A stretch of DNA of 45,668 nt from an uncultured bacterium (GCA_903921365.1 CAIXPS010000397.1:1-45668); one strand, 5' to 3'. Positions 24,165 to 32,603 are shown, counted from the stretch's first letter. Notes: generated by a model not told the origin, from the sequence alone. A program made the numbers and translations.

Positions 24165-25322
24165 CGCGCCGCGATAGCGTTGCGCGATCTGCGCGGCCAG
24201 CGGTTCGTCCCCATCGAGTTCGCACACCTCGCGCAGCGTGCGCGCCAGCCCGTAGCCGTGCAGTTTGGCCTGCAACTCCGCCGCGAGCGGGTCATCTGGA
24301 TGGCGGAACTTGAGCGCCGCAACGATGCCGGTCACCAGGTGTGCCGGAGTGACACCCTCGGCCAGCGCATTCAGCGCCGCGCCCACCAGCCGGTCCGTGC
24401 GTCCAAGCTTGCGGATCGGATCGCGCCCCAGCCGCAGGATCGTGTCGCCAAGAACGGTGTTCTCGAAGCGGTGCAGCAGATCGTCAATGTTGGCGCGCAA
24501 TGCGCCTTGTGGCGGATGATACTTGCGCGCCAGCGTCAACGCCGACTCTTCCATCGCCCCGCGCACCTGGAAGTAAATCTCATCGTCGGCCAGCGCGTCG
24601 TAGCCATACTCGAAACCGCGCAGATAGCCGAGATACGCGAGCACCGCATGGCCGGCGTTGTGGATGTACAGCTTGCGCTCGGTGAAGAACGAGAACGGCG
24701 CATATGGCGTCATGCCGACGATGGCGGGCGGCTGGCCGATGAACCCGTTGCGATCCACCGGCAATTGCTTGTAGGGTTCGACGACGATCATGCTGGCATC
24801 CTGTGCGCGTTGTTCTGGCGTAGGCGGCGGAACCATGCGCGCAATCACCGTGTCGACAAAGCCAACATGCGCCTGCATGAAGGCGTGGTGCTCGGCGGGC
24901 AGCAGTTCCTTGACCATGCCGCGCGCGATCGCCGCTGCGCCTTTCAGGTTCTCGCAGATGATCAGGTGCAGGGGAGCAGTGTTGCCTTCAGCCGCGCGCC
25001 GCGCGATACCCCTGGCGATGTTGGGCGCGACGAACTTCAGCACGTTCGCGCCGACGGCGGTCGCGCCAATATCGGCGCGGCTGACCAGTGCTGCCACCTC
25101 TTCCACGTTGCTGGCATGCAAGGCGCGCACTGGCCCGACATGGACTTCCTCGGTCGCCTCGTTGGTCACCAGCCGGATGTTATAGGCGCCGCGCTGATTG
25201 ATTGCATCGAGCAGCGGTTGATCGACATCGACGAATGTGACCTGATAGCCGCTCTCGCAATACAGTTGCCCGATGAACCCGCGCCCGATGTTGCCTGCGC
25301 CAAAAATAACTGCTTCTTTCAT
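24162..25322 (-). CDS. mtlD: Mannitol-1-phosphate 5-dehydrogenase-like protein
   Basis: The 386-residue protein fits the polyol long-chain dehydrogenases of the MtlD type, which interconvert mannitol-1-phosphate and fructose-6-phosphate with NAD. The N-terminus MKEAVIFGAGNIGRGFIGQL is the Rossmann fold, VDVDQPLLDAIN follows, and HLIICENLKGAA and VGFVDTVIARMVPP match the family's central segments. The catalytic region has YIHNAGHAVLAYLGYLRGFE, corresponding to the usual HN.GH..AAYLG. ATG 25322 is chosen because the Rossmann motif then starts at residue 7; an upstream in-frame start at 25382 adds no family-like sequence. No mannitol PTS genes are nearby, so the substrate source is unclear. Confidence 0.85.
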   Translation of the reverse strand: MKEAVIFGAGNIGRGFIGQLYCESGYQVTFVDVDQPLLDAINQRGAYNIRLVTNEATEEVHVGPVRALHASNVEEVAALVSRADIGATAVGANVLKFVAPNIARGIARRAAEGNTAPLHLIICENLKGAAAIARGMVKELLPAEHHAFMQAHVGFVDTVIARMVPPPTPEQRAQDASMIVVEPYKQLPVDRNGFIGQPPAIVGMTPYAPFSFFTERKLYIHNAGHAVLAYLGYLRGFEYGYDALADDEIYFQVRGAMEESALTLARKYHPPQGALRANIDDLLHRFENTVLGDTILRLGRDPIRKLGRTDRLVGAALNALAEGVTPAHLVTGIVAALKFRHPDDPLAAELQAKLHGYGLARTLREVCELDGDEPLAAQIAQRYRGA

Positions 25323-25404
25323 AGCGTAAATGGTACTTGAAAATCGCGCTCCTGCGAAGGTTGGGCTTGCGCGAAACGTCACCTACCTGAGTCCCTTCGC
25401 AGGG

Positions 25405-27093
25405 TTAAGAGGCTAAGTACAGCACCGCTTCGAGCTTCACCGCCAACGGTTCGCGCGACTCGCACCGGATCGTCACTGGCGCGCCCGCATCGAACCGCTC
25501 TGCGGGAACCTCGCCCACTGCCCATGACAACCCGCTCCAGATGGCTTTATCGTAGTTCACATCCACCGTCACCGGCTGACCATTCTGCGTCGCTGTGATC
25601 TTGAGCAATTGGCCGAGTGTGACGCCGTTCGGCGGGGCCCCGCCAGTCGTGCGCCTCGCGCCGCCGCGCGGATCGACCTGGCGCAGGATGATGCGCAGCG
25701 TTCCATGTGGTGGTGGGAGGATAGTGGCCGAGATTGCCCTCTCGCCCTCCGCAACAAATGACGCCTCCAATGGCGCGATCTCCGTTGGGATGCGCACGTC
25801 GGCCTGCACGCCCAGGTCATAGGCTGCGCTCGCGTAGCTGCCCGCGCCGATCAGCGCCAGTTGTTCCGCACCGAGCGTCACCGCGCCGCCGTCGAGTTGC
25901 GGCACATACCCGGCATCATGGAACAGCACGCGTAGCGGCGTCAGCCCAGTGGGCAGATGGAGCCGCGCCGTCTGCTGCGCCGGGTTGACCACTGCATACA
26001 GCGCGCCATCGCGATCAGTCGCCGCGAACCCATAAGCAGAGCCAGTTCCGGGCAGCGGCCCAAATGTGTCAAAGCGTCCGTATGCCTGCAGGTCGAGGTA
26101 GAGCGATTGAACGCGCGCAAACCAGCGCGCCTGTTCGTCGCTCAACAGGTCGAGGTTGCCATAGTAGGTGTTGGCCCAGCCGCCGCGCGCCAGACCAAGC
26201 AGCAACATGCCCTGCCACGCCGAGGTGCGCCGGTAGTAACAGGTGCCGGTCGTCCCAATCATGAAGGCGCTGTTATCGATACACCGGAGTGGGAAGCCGT
26301 TCAACTCGTAAACGCGCACCATGTGATCCGAGTAAATGTCCTTCGAGCGCCAGAAATTCATCGTTGGGACATCGGCGGGGCGCGGGTCGCCGCAGTAGAG
26401 CGCGTCGAACACCTCCAGCCACTTCGTGTCGACGGTCTTGCGGAACGGCAGGCTGGTGTTGCCTTGCGTCGAGTGGGCGGCGCCCGCGAACCACAACGAT
26501 TCCTCCAACCCGTTGTAACCGAGCAGCACCACCTCCGGATGCTGCTGCCGGAACACCTTCAGCCCGGCCTGCAATGCGGCGATATTCTGCGCGCGGATCT
26601 CCGACGGCAGCATGGTGCGTTCGATTTCTGGCGTGGCCGCGGACAGGTTCATGAAATCGAACTTGAACATGCGCACACCGCGCTCAACCCAAAGGTGTTG
26701 CGACTCGAGGAAATGCGGCAGAAAACCGCCGCTGAACAGGCACATCGAACCGCCATCGGCGGTAAGCGAATCACGCCAGGCGGGGATGGGGTCGTGACTG
26801 TGCGTCGAGTTACCTGCTACCCACAGCCCAGGCTTGACGTCGTTCTCCAGACACTTCGCCAGCCAGGCGTCCGGGCCATTCGGCCAGTGCGGCTTGCGCC
26901 ACGTCCGGTACGCGCCATCGCGCGCATACCAGAACGCGTCCATGAGGTAATAGTCGAAGCGCGCGCCAGAACGGCGCAGGCGCAGCAACTCGTCAAGCTG
27001 GCGCATCGCCAGTGCCTCGGTCAGTTCGACGTTATCGGAAAGCTCGTCGTACGCGGCCCAGTTGATATAGATGGTGATGGGAGAGTTGATCAT
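25405..27093 (-). CDS. GH36-like (clan GH-D) alpha-galactosidase-type glycosidase
   Basis: The 562-residue protein shows the TIM-barrel layout of GH36-like enzymes: FDYYLMDAFWYA (46-57) on an early strand, VKPGLWVAGNSTHS, and FKFDFMNLS with Asp146 as the likely nucleophile. GYNGLEESLW then matches a later strand. The C-terminal 180 residues are beta-rich. No signal peptide is seen, so it works inside the cell or is exported another way. Start ATG 27093 gives the usual domain beginning; the frame runs open to 27192. It follows in the same direction upstream of mtlD with 82 bases between. Alpha-galactosidase is the best guess; related alpha-N-acetylgalactosaminidase-type activity is possible. 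Confidence 0.7.
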   Translation of the reverse strand: MINSPITIYINWAAYDELSDNVELTEALAMRQLDELLRLRRSGARFDYYLMDAFWYARDGAYRTWRKPHWPNGPDAWLAKCLENDVKPGLWVAGNSTHSHDPIPAWRDSLTADGGSMCLFSGGFLPHFLESQHLWVERGVRMFKFDFMNLSAATPEIERTMLPSEIRAQNIAALQAGLKVFRQQHPEVVLLGYNGLEESLWFAGAAHSTQGNTSLPFRKTVDTKWLEVFDALYCGDPRPADVPTMNFWRSKDIYSDHMVRVYELNGFPLRCIDNSAFMIGTTGTCYYRRTSAWQGMLLLGLARGGWANTYYGNLDLLSDEQARWFARVQSLYLDLQAYGRFDTFGPLPGTGSAYGFAATDRDGALYAVVNPAQQTARLHLPTGLTPLRVLFHDAGYVPQLDGGAVTLGAEQLALIGAGSYASAAYDLGVQADVRIPTEIAPLEASFVAEGERAISATILPPPHGTLRIILRQVDPRGGARRTTGGAPPNGVTLGQLLKITATQNGQPVTVDVNYDKAIWSGLSWAVGEVPAERFDAGAPVTIRCESREPLAVKLEAVLYLAS

Positions 27094-27300
27094 TGCAATA
27101 TCCTGTATATCCCTGTGTGGATTGGTATAAGGATACTGCGTTTCACGAAATGCTGTGCGCCTTTCCCCTGCAAAGGCCATGGGCTTGCGCAAAACGGCAC
27201 ATATCTAAGACCATTCGCGTGTCAGCGGCGAATTATGAAGATTAAGCAAATTAACCGTACAGACTGCATGCGCCACATCAGACGGCCACACGGCGCATAG

Positions 27301-27433
27301 CGGCCGCTACGTGGATTAATGACGTAGCGGCCGACCCGCGTGTCGGCCAGGTGCGGCCTGACCTCCAGCAAAGGGCAACGCCGCTACGTGGGTTAATGAC
27401 GTAGCGGCCGACCCGCGTGTCGGCCAGGTGCGG
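27301..27433. repeat. Two dispersed copies of a 53-bp twin-hairpin repeat
   Basis: Copies at 27304-27356 and 27381-27433 differ at one base. Each has hairpin 1, CGGCCGCTACGT with ACGTAGCGGCCG in the first copy (27301-27312 and 27322-27333, loop GGATTAATG), and hairpin 2, GGCCGAC-CCGCGT-GTCGGCC (27329-27348). The two stems share five bases, so they cannot form fully at once. Loops and order match the tandem units at 35228-35624. They lie upstream of the GH36-like gene and downstream of the gene relic at 27482. Confidence 0.88.
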
Positions 27434-27481
27434 TGTACGGAGTTATTTTTTAATAGTCATCATTCGCTGTGTCATCCCCAC

Positions 27482-27679
27482 TTAGCCCTGCTCCAGATCA
27501 AATTGCGCGTTTTTTAATGCAGGAATACACTCGGTCGCGCCATCAGGAACGAACACAATGAACTTGGAAAACCACTCAAACTGACTGTCCAACTTGAAGG
27601 CTTTTTGACCAAGTGTCCTGAACAGGTATTGAGATACAGCCAGAGCAAAACGCTGGTGAGCAAAAACCGTCTCGGTGTG
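27482..27679 (-). pseudogene. In-frame duplicate of the C-terminus of the preceding gene
   Basis: Directly after the TAA of the gene at 27680-28243, in the same frame, 65 sense codons continue to a second TAA at 27482-27484. The translation includes AHQRFALAVSQYLFRTLGQK, which clearly matches PHQLFVLAASNYLFMSLGDE in the C-terminal part of that gene, and then diverges. It is either the end of a second gene copy whose front was lost in a tandem deletion, or an extension reached only by stop readthrough. No start codon or ribosome site precedes it. Confidence 0.7.
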
Positions 27680-28243
27680 TTAACTCAATTCCAGTAGGAA
27701 TCGCATCCCCATCGAGGAGATTGTGTCAATTGCATCATCGGCAACAGCGGTGACCCATCTGCAAGACCATGTATAGGGTTCACTGTTCTTGAAAGCTTCA
27801 TCCCCCAGCGACATAAAAAGATAATTTGACGCTGCCAATACGAAAAGTTGGTGCGGGTATGCTTTTCCCGGTCTTCCATTTTCTGTCTGATATCTCTTCA
27901 CGTCGGTGAGCCAAAACCGACGCCGCAGGGGATCAATTGCACACAAGTTCACAAGTGTGCCGTTGAGTGTTTGTATCCCGCCGCTACCGTTCACCAAGTT
28001 GTGTTGATTAATCCTATAGAGCCGTTCGAATTCTGCCTGGAATTGGTCTGATAAAACGTCTGCGACGGCTTTTGCTCCAATCGCCCTGTAACCTGTGCCA
28101 GCGGAATCTGCCGATATAACGGTCTGTGCCAGCGCGTAATTCTCAAAAAATACGCCGTCACGCGGGAATTCCAGGTTCTGAATGAGGTATTCAGCGTATT
28201 TGACTTCGGGGTAATACTTGGTTGTCTTTGGCTTGGTTTTCAT
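27680..28243 (-). CDS. Protein of unknown function, 187 residues
   Basis: The soluble protein has no signal peptide or membrane helix. Notable segments are KYAEYLIQNLEFPRDGVFFE, a central helix with QFQAEFERLYRINQHNLVNG, and a C-terminal YPHQLFVLAASNYLFMSLGD. ATG 28243 has AGAGGGGAAAAG upstream. A homologous C-terminus follows the stop codon in frame, so the gene has been through tandem duplication. The region around it also has relics of other genes and lower GC than the operons nearby, which suggests an accessory, transferred stretch. I do not recognise the family. Confidence 0.65.
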   Translation of the reverse strand: MKTKPKTTKYYPEVKYAEYLIQNLEFPRDGVFFENYALAQTVISADSAGTGYRAIGAKAVADVLSDQFQAEFERLYRINQHNLVNGSGGIQTLNGTLVNLCAIDPLRRRFWLTDVKRYQTENGRPGKAYPHQLFVLAASNYLFMSLGDEAFKNSEPYTWSCRWVTAVADDAIDTISSMGMRFLLELS

Positions 28244-28403
28244 AAGTCTTTTCCCCTCTATTCAGACATCCAATCCTCCGAAACATTTTGTCGAATTTGC
28301 CGTCATCGCCAATGTGCCACGCACCTGCGCCCCATTCTTTATATTCACTGGCTGAGAATTGAAACTGTGATTCCTCGATGTATATAGATGCGATCATAAT
28401 CAA
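28191..28403 (-). CDS. Possible small ORF of 70 residues, uncertain
   Basis: The frame begins MIMIASIYIEESQFQFSASE and keeps a protein-like texture (EWGAGAWHIGDDGKFDKMFR) for about 48 residues. It then runs into the start of the next gene, overlapping it by 53 bases in another frame. The last 20 residues look like out-of-frame sequence, so the real end may have been lost through a frameshift near 28260. No ribosome site stands out. It may be a small gene or a relic. Confidence 0.35.
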   Translation of the reverse strand: MIMIASIYIEESQFQFSASEYKEWGAGAWHIGDDGKFDKMFRRIGCLNRGEKTYENQAKDNQVLPRSQIR

Positions 28404-28476
28404 TACCTCTCATACAAAAACGCTGCGCCCGCTGGAGCTGCAATAGCAAACAAGTTACGCGTCTCAGGGTTGTAAT

Positions 28477-28863
28477 TTACCATCCGAGCACAAAATCGTA
28501 ATCTTCGGCATAGGCATTCCAGTCGATCAGAGGAAGCACTGCATTAATCTCTGCGTCGACGCTTTGGTCCAGCCTCTCGGTGTACCATTGCACCCACATC
28601 TTGGACATGTAATCAGAATTGTCGGTGCGCGCTGGGCTCCGTGAGCTTAGCATTGCCACCCATGTGTAGCCAGGTAATGGTAGCGACTTCGGTATGATTG
28701 TGATGAGGGCTTTTGGCTCATTCTTTTGATGGGACCCGTCACCCAGATTTCTCAAAATGATTCGGGCGCCGTCCTCGATACTGCCTTCCATCAATCCCGC
28801 ATAGGTGCTGTGAATAGATAAATGATTCAGGCTGATGGTGCGACCATCGGCGAGTTTATACAT
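28477..28863 (-). CDS. Small protein of unknown function, 128 residues
   Basis: ATG 28863 is chosen because AAAGGAGG stands six bases upstream; a longer frame to 28890 lacks a site. The protein starts MYKLADGRTISLNHLSIHST, has a beta-rich middle (ALITIIPKSLPLPGYTWVAM) and a Trp/Tyr-rich helical end (KMWVQWYTERLDQSVDAEIN). There is no signal peptide or membrane helix. It lies in the same low-complexity accessory stretch as the 187-residue gene and the AbiEi relic, and may be part of that cargo. Not recognised. Confidence 0.65.
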   Translation of the reverse strand: MYKLADGRTISLNHLSIHSTYAGLMEGSIEDGARIILRNLGDGSHQKNEPKALITIIPKSLPLPGYTWVAMLSSRSPARTDNSDYMSKMWVQWYTERLDQSVDAEINAVLPLIDWNAYAEDYDFVLGW

Positions 28864-28896
28864 GCCATGCCTCCTTTGTGCTGATGACAAGAACTC

Positions 28897-29028
28897 TCAG
28901 GCCTGCACCTGCCCCGTCGCTTGTTGTAAGACACGTTGGGTGAGTTCTTCTATGCTCGGACCGATATCTGCTTTATCGTTAATGTATGAAATTTGTCGCT
29001 GGATAATGATGTCTGCGAGGTCATACGA
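28897..29028 (-). pseudogene. C-terminal fragment of an unrecognised gene
   Basis: A 43-codon frame reads SYDLADIIIQRQISYINDKA, then DIGPSIEELTQRVLQQATGQ, and stops at TGA 28897-28899. It has good protein texture, but an in-frame TAA at 29029-29031 cuts it off on the 5' side and there is no start codon. It probably is the tail of a gene whose front was deleted. Given the AbiEi relic just upstream, a second half of a toxin-antitoxin locus is possible but not shown. Confidence 0.4.
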
Positions 29029-29122
29029 TTAACCGGTCCCGTTACTTAAGAGTATGACACAGCTTCTCAAAACTCATATAGGCGATTATGCACATTATGT
29101 CGGTTTCCCGTGAGGCGATGCT

Positions 29123-29331
29123 TTACGTCGCGCCCAGTGACTCCAGATATGGGCGCATCACGCGCTCTACGCGATCGATCCGCGCGTACTTAAGCAGATC
29201 GTTGACGCTGCAACGCCGGCGCGCAAGGCACTCCTTGAGCGCCTCCACAGCTACATCAATACCGATCTTGTTGCGGAACTTGAAGCAGTCGGCCACAGTC
29301 TTTGCAACGCTCCTTGTCAAAACCTCAGAGC
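29123..29331 (-). pseudogene. AbiEi-type antitoxin, C-terminal relic
   Basis: The fragment reads SVAKTVADCFKFRNKIGIDV followed by AVEALKECLARRRCSVNDLL and ends RVMRPYLESLGAT. This matches the C-terminal part of AbiEi-like antitoxins/regulators, which carry a .KTVADCFK.RNKIG.DVA.EAL pattern and end near MRPYLE. The N-terminal winged-helix part is missing: the frame enters the end of the large STAND gene, whose TGA is at 29325. No complete AbiEii toxin is found downstream. It looks like a decayed abortive-infection or toxin-antitoxin locus. Confidence 0.75.
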
Positions 29332-31841
29332 GCCTGCGCCGTTAACGCCAGCGCCGCCTCTACCGTCCTCTCAAAACTCATCCTGCGCCCGTCACTGCGC
29401 AGCACGGCGTTGTGTTCATCGCCCAATGCGTCGCTGGCCGCGTCGACGCGCACGCAATAGTCGTCTTCGCGCAAGGGCGGGCGCGGCGAGCCAATCGCCG
29501 CCCGGATGCTCTCGATGGCCGCCCAGTACATCACCGCGGGTTCCGGGTTCTCGGCCATCGCCAGCGTCGCAGCAATCCCGGCCAGACACCAGGTCGAGCG
29601 CTGCCGGTTGACGTTGGCGCTGAACAGCCGCAGCCCGGTCTGATAGTGCGATAACGCTGCGGGCAGGTCGCCCTGGAAGAGCGCAATGTCGCCGAGACTG
29701 TGTTCGGTCGTGGCGACGCCGTGGATGAAGTGCGCGCGCTGGAAGACATCGAGCGCGGAACTGCATAGGCGCAAGGCGGTCGCGTAGTCGCCGCGCATAC
29801 AGGCCAGCGTGCCATCCAGGTTATTCAAATGCGGCGCGTCGTCACGCAGGCCACCGATCTGGCGCGCCTGCTGCAGCAACGCTTCGGCGCGCTCCGGGTC
29901 GCGCCGAGCCAGCGCCACCTCCGCCAGCGTAAATAGCGCCGTATTCTGGATGGAACCGACGCCGAGATCGCGCGCCAGTTCAAGCGCTTCCTCGTATAAA
30001 GCCTGCACCTGCGGAAGGTTGTTGCGTTCAAGCTCCACCGTCGCCTGGCTGGGTATAAGCACCAGCAGTTCGTAAGGGCTGCCGAAGCGCCGGATGCTAT
30101 CCAGTGCTTCGGCGGCGTGCGCAACGGCGCGCGGGTTGTCCACCAGCACCAGGTAACCGCTGAGCAGTGACTGGATAATCGCCCGCTCGCGCGCCTGCGT
30201 CTGCGCGTCGCAATGCTTCAGCGCCAGTTCAAGCCACCCGGTCGTCTCCTGCCACGGCCCGAAGAAGCCCCACAACGGGTGCTGCCACACCACTAATTCG
30301 ACGCCCGCGCGCGGGTCATGCGCATCGCGCAACCCCCATTCCAGCGCAGCGCGCAAGTTGTCGCGCTCCCGACGCAGGTAGTGGATCCAGCGACCAAACA
30401 CGTCGGGTTGTGAGAGCACCGGCGCCACCAGCGGGAACTGCAGTCTGCGGCACACTTCTGGCGCATAGGCCATCGCATCATGCAGATAATGGCGCAGATG
30501 GCGTTGCCGCACCGCGTCTGCTTCGCCCTGTGCAACCAATTGCCCGCCAGCGTAATCGCGGATCACCGTCAGCAGTGTGAACCGCCCCTCGCCTTCCAGC
30601 CCATCCGCGCGTTGCACCAGGCTGCCATCCACCAGCGCCTGCAGGTCGCTGGTCAGGTTCGCCTCATCAACAGGGTGCACAGGGTGCACGGAGTGCATAA
30701 CCGCGGCAACGGCATCGATGGTGCAACCGCCAACAAAGACGCTTATAGCGCGCAGCAGCCGCTGTTGGCCGGACGTGAGCAAGCCGTAACTCCAGGTGAG
30801 CGTGGTGCGCAGGGCGCGTTGGCGCGCGGGCAGGTTGCGCGGGCCATCCGACAGTAAATCGAGCAGCCCTGAACCGTCGGGGATGTTCTGTTGCTCTAGT
30901 CGCATCAACAGCGCATGCGGGCTGAACAGTCGCAGCCGCGCAGCGGCAAGTTCGATGGCCAGCGGCAGTCCGTCGAGATGACGGCAGATACCTGCAATGA
31001 CTTCGCGCACTTGAGGCGTAGGATCGATATCCGGGCGAATCGCGCGCGCGCGATCCAGAAACATCTCGACCGCCGGGTCGATGGTCAGCGGCGCTACCTC
31101 AAAGACCCTTTCGCCCGTGATGCGCAGTGCGGCGCGGCTGGTGGCGATCACCTTCACCTGCGGCAGCGCGCCCAGCAACTGCGCGACCTCTGCCGCAGCG
31201 CCGAGCAACTGCTCAAAGTTGTCGAGGACGAGCAGCATGTGCTTGTCACGCAGTTGGAGCGCGAGGCTGTCCAGCGGCGCGGCGAGCGAGGGCTCGATCC
31301 CCAGTGTCTGCGCGATGACCGCCGGCACAAGCGCCGGGTCGCTCACCGTCGCCAGCGGGATCAGCCACGCGCCGTCGAGGAAGGCGTCAACTGTGGCGCG
31401 CGCAGCCTCGATCGCCAGACTCGTCTTGCCCACGCCGGGCGGGCCAAGCAGCGTAATCAACCGATGCTCTCCGCGCGTGATCAGTTCGGCCAACGTTTTA
31501 ATATCGCCCTCGCGATCAATCAAGTGCGTGAGCGATTCGGGCAGATTGTGCCTGGGCGGGCCAGAGCGCTGTCCACTCGGAGAGTGGTGCGCGGCAGTAG
31601 CAGGACGCGCAGCCACCGCCAGCCGGACAAGGCGCTTCAACAACGGGGGTTCCAGTTCCAGACCCAATGCCTCGGCAAAATTCGTCTGCACGGCCAGCAC
31701 ATCGGGCAGGCGCTGGCCGCTCTCCAGTCGCGCGATCTGCGACTCGGAGTAGCCCACCTGCTCACCAAGTTCCTTCAGAGTCAGCCCGGCGCGCCGGCGC
31801 AAATAGTGCAGCAGTTCACCAAACGTGGTGAACGACTCCAT
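29325..31841 (-). CDS. XRE-HTH / NB-ARC / TPR STAND regulator
   Basis: The 838-residue protein (from ATG 31841) starts with an XRE-type helix-turn-helix (7-60; AGLTLKELGEQVGYSESQIA). A STAND NTPase follows with an intact P-loop GPPGVGKTS (133-141), Walker B LLVLDNFE (203-210), a sensor-like ATSRAALRI and GLPLAIELAA. The last 400 residues are helical repeats of TPR type (for example FTLAEVALARRDPERAEALL). Such proteins are signal-gated ATPases used in transcription control and, in some cases, in phage defence. The start is chosen so that the HTH is N-terminal; in-frame ATGs further up, to 32024, are possible. It is divergent from the small membrane protein gene. Confidence 0.88.
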   Translation of the reverse strand: MESFTTFGELLHYLRRRAGLTLKELGEQVGYSESQIARLESGQRLPDVLAVQTNFAEALGLELEPPLLKRLVRLAVAARPATAAHHSPSGQRSGPPRHNLPESLTHLIDREGDIKTLAELITRGEHRLITLLGPPGVGKTSLAIEAARATVDAFLDGAWLIPLATVSDPALVPAVIAQTLGIEPSLAAPLDSLALQLRDKHMLLVLDNFEQLLGAAAEVAQLLGALPQVKVIATSRAALRITGERVFEVAPLTIDPAVEMFLDRARAIRPDIDPTPQVREVIAGICRHLDGLPLAIELAAARLRLFSPHALLMRLEQQNIPDGSGLLDLLSDGPRNLPARQRALRTTLTWSYGLLTSGQQRLLRAISVFVGGCTIDAVAAVMHSVHPVHPVDEANLTSDLQALVDGSLVQRADGLEGEGRFTLLTVIRDYAGGQLVAQGEADAVRQRHLRHYLHDAMAYAPEVCRRLQFPLVAPVLSQPDVFGRWIHYLRRERDNLRAALEWGLRDAHDPRAGVELVVWQHPLWGFFGPWQETTGWLELALKHCDAQTQARERAIIQSLLSGYLVLVDNPRAVAHAAEALDSIRRFGSPYELLVLIPSQATVELERNNLPQVQALYEEALELARDLGVGSIQNTALFTLAEVALARRDPERAEALLQQARQIGGLRDDAPHLNNLDGTLACMRGDYATALRLCSSALDVFQRAHFIHGVATTEHSLGDIALFQGDLPAALSHYQTGLRLFSANVNRQRSTWCLAGIAATLAMAENPEPAVMYWAAIESIRAAIGSPRPPLREDDYCVRVDAASDALGDEHNAVLRSDGRRMSFERTVEAALALTAQAL

Positions 31842-31993
31842 AGTTGCCTGTTTCGCGATCTTTATGCGGGTGCGCGGCATACGACTATTGTAACCAGCGT
31901 GTTCCATCCATTCGCTGCGCCTGCTTGTCAAGTTTGGCAAGTTGTTTGTCATGAAATGCCCCCGCGAATGGTGATAAGGGTGATATAAGAAAT

Positions 31994-32038
31994 AGATGTC
32001 GGACTTCTCAAAGAAGTCTGACATCTGCTTGTCAGATG
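31994..32038 (+). promoter_or_regulatory. Leader with two mutually exclusive hairpins
   Basis: AGATGTCGGACTTCT (31994-32008) pairs with AGAAGTCTGACATCT (32012-32026) across a 3-base loop, giving a 15-bp stem with one G-T. A second, smaller stem CATCTG-CTTGT-CAGATG (32022-32038) uses the last five bases of the first. Only one can form fully. The pair ends 8 bases before the ATG at 32046, so the switch could expose or hide the ribosome site. It may instead be an ordinary dispersed palindrome. Confidence 0.55.
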
Positions 32039-32045
32039 ATTATTT

Positions 32046-32414
32046 ATGAAGAACCCTTACGGGCCCAAACAGCCCAGCTTTTTGCAGTATATCGTGTGCT
32101 ATGTGATCTATGTCGTATTAGCAGCGGCCACTGTGTGGTTTGCGCTGCAGGTGCGAACGAATCTGATTGGTATGCCGCTCCTGTTTACCGGGCTGGATTA
32201 CAGAATGGTGCATCTGCTCGATAACGTCAGCGTCATCCTCATGGGTCTCGCAGTTCTTTTGTTCATCATCGTGATGGAGCATCTGCTGCGCACGCGCCTG
32301 CAGAAAAACAAATTCTGGCCGATGGTGGCGCGCATCGTTGCCTTTGACGTAATCGTGATTGCGTTTTCGTACGCAGGCAACTTCGTGCTCATGAAAATCC
32401 TGTTGCACACCTGA
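32046..32414 (+). CDS. Small three-helix membrane protein of unknown function
   Basis: The 122-residue protein has three predicted membrane helices at about 14-36 (YIVCYVIYVVLAAATVWFAL), 59-80 (NVSVILMGLAVLLFIIVMEH) and 95-118 (IVAFDVIVIAFSYAGNFVLM). Between helices 2 and 3 is a basic loop, LLRTRLQKNKF, likely cytoplasmic. There is no recognisable family motif. It has its own leader with alternative hairpins and a clear intrinsic terminator, so it is a single-gene unit. It is divergent from the STAND regulator gene, which might control it; that is inference from position. Confidence 0.75.
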   Translation: MKNPYGPKQPSFLQYIVCYVIYVVLAAATVWFALQVRTNLIGMPLLFTGLDYRMVHLLDNVSVILMGLAVLLFIIVMEHLLRTRLQKNKFWPMVARIVAFDVIVIAFSYAGNFVLMKILLHT

Positions 32415-32440
32415 ATCTAATAGTCGCTCCCTTCTGTAAG

Positions 32441-32472
32441 ACCACACAGATACCCCCTCCGTGTGGTTTTTT
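32441..32472 (+). terminator. Intrinsic terminator
   Basis: The stem ACCACAC/GTGTGGT (32441-32447 with 32461-32467) is followed directly by a run of T (to 32472). It stands 27 bases after the stop of the small membrane protein gene and is the cleanest Rho-independent terminator in the window. Confidence 0.9.
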
Positions 32473-32603
32473 GTTGCCCGCGCCATATAGACAATTATTA
32501 GATTTAACCTAGAATACACTCTTGGCGCCCCAATGCGGATTGACGGACGGGACGCTCGTTGTTACTATCAGTCGCTATTCAGTATACGTATAGGAACGGA
32601 GTC

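Noticed and set aside
24180-25340. Plus-strand 386-codon open frame.
   Set aside because: It is the mirror of mtlD, which has a Rossmann motif and family-wide matches on the minus strand.
25957-27300. Plus-strand 447-codon open frame.
   Set aside because: Antisense to the GH36-like gene, Arg/Gln/His-rich and without domain signal, as expected from high-GC shadow frames.
30915-31988. Plus-strand 357-codon open frame and nested 223-codon frame.
   Set aside because: Antisense to the XRE/NB-ARC gene, where P-loop and HTH motifs are intact on the minus strand.
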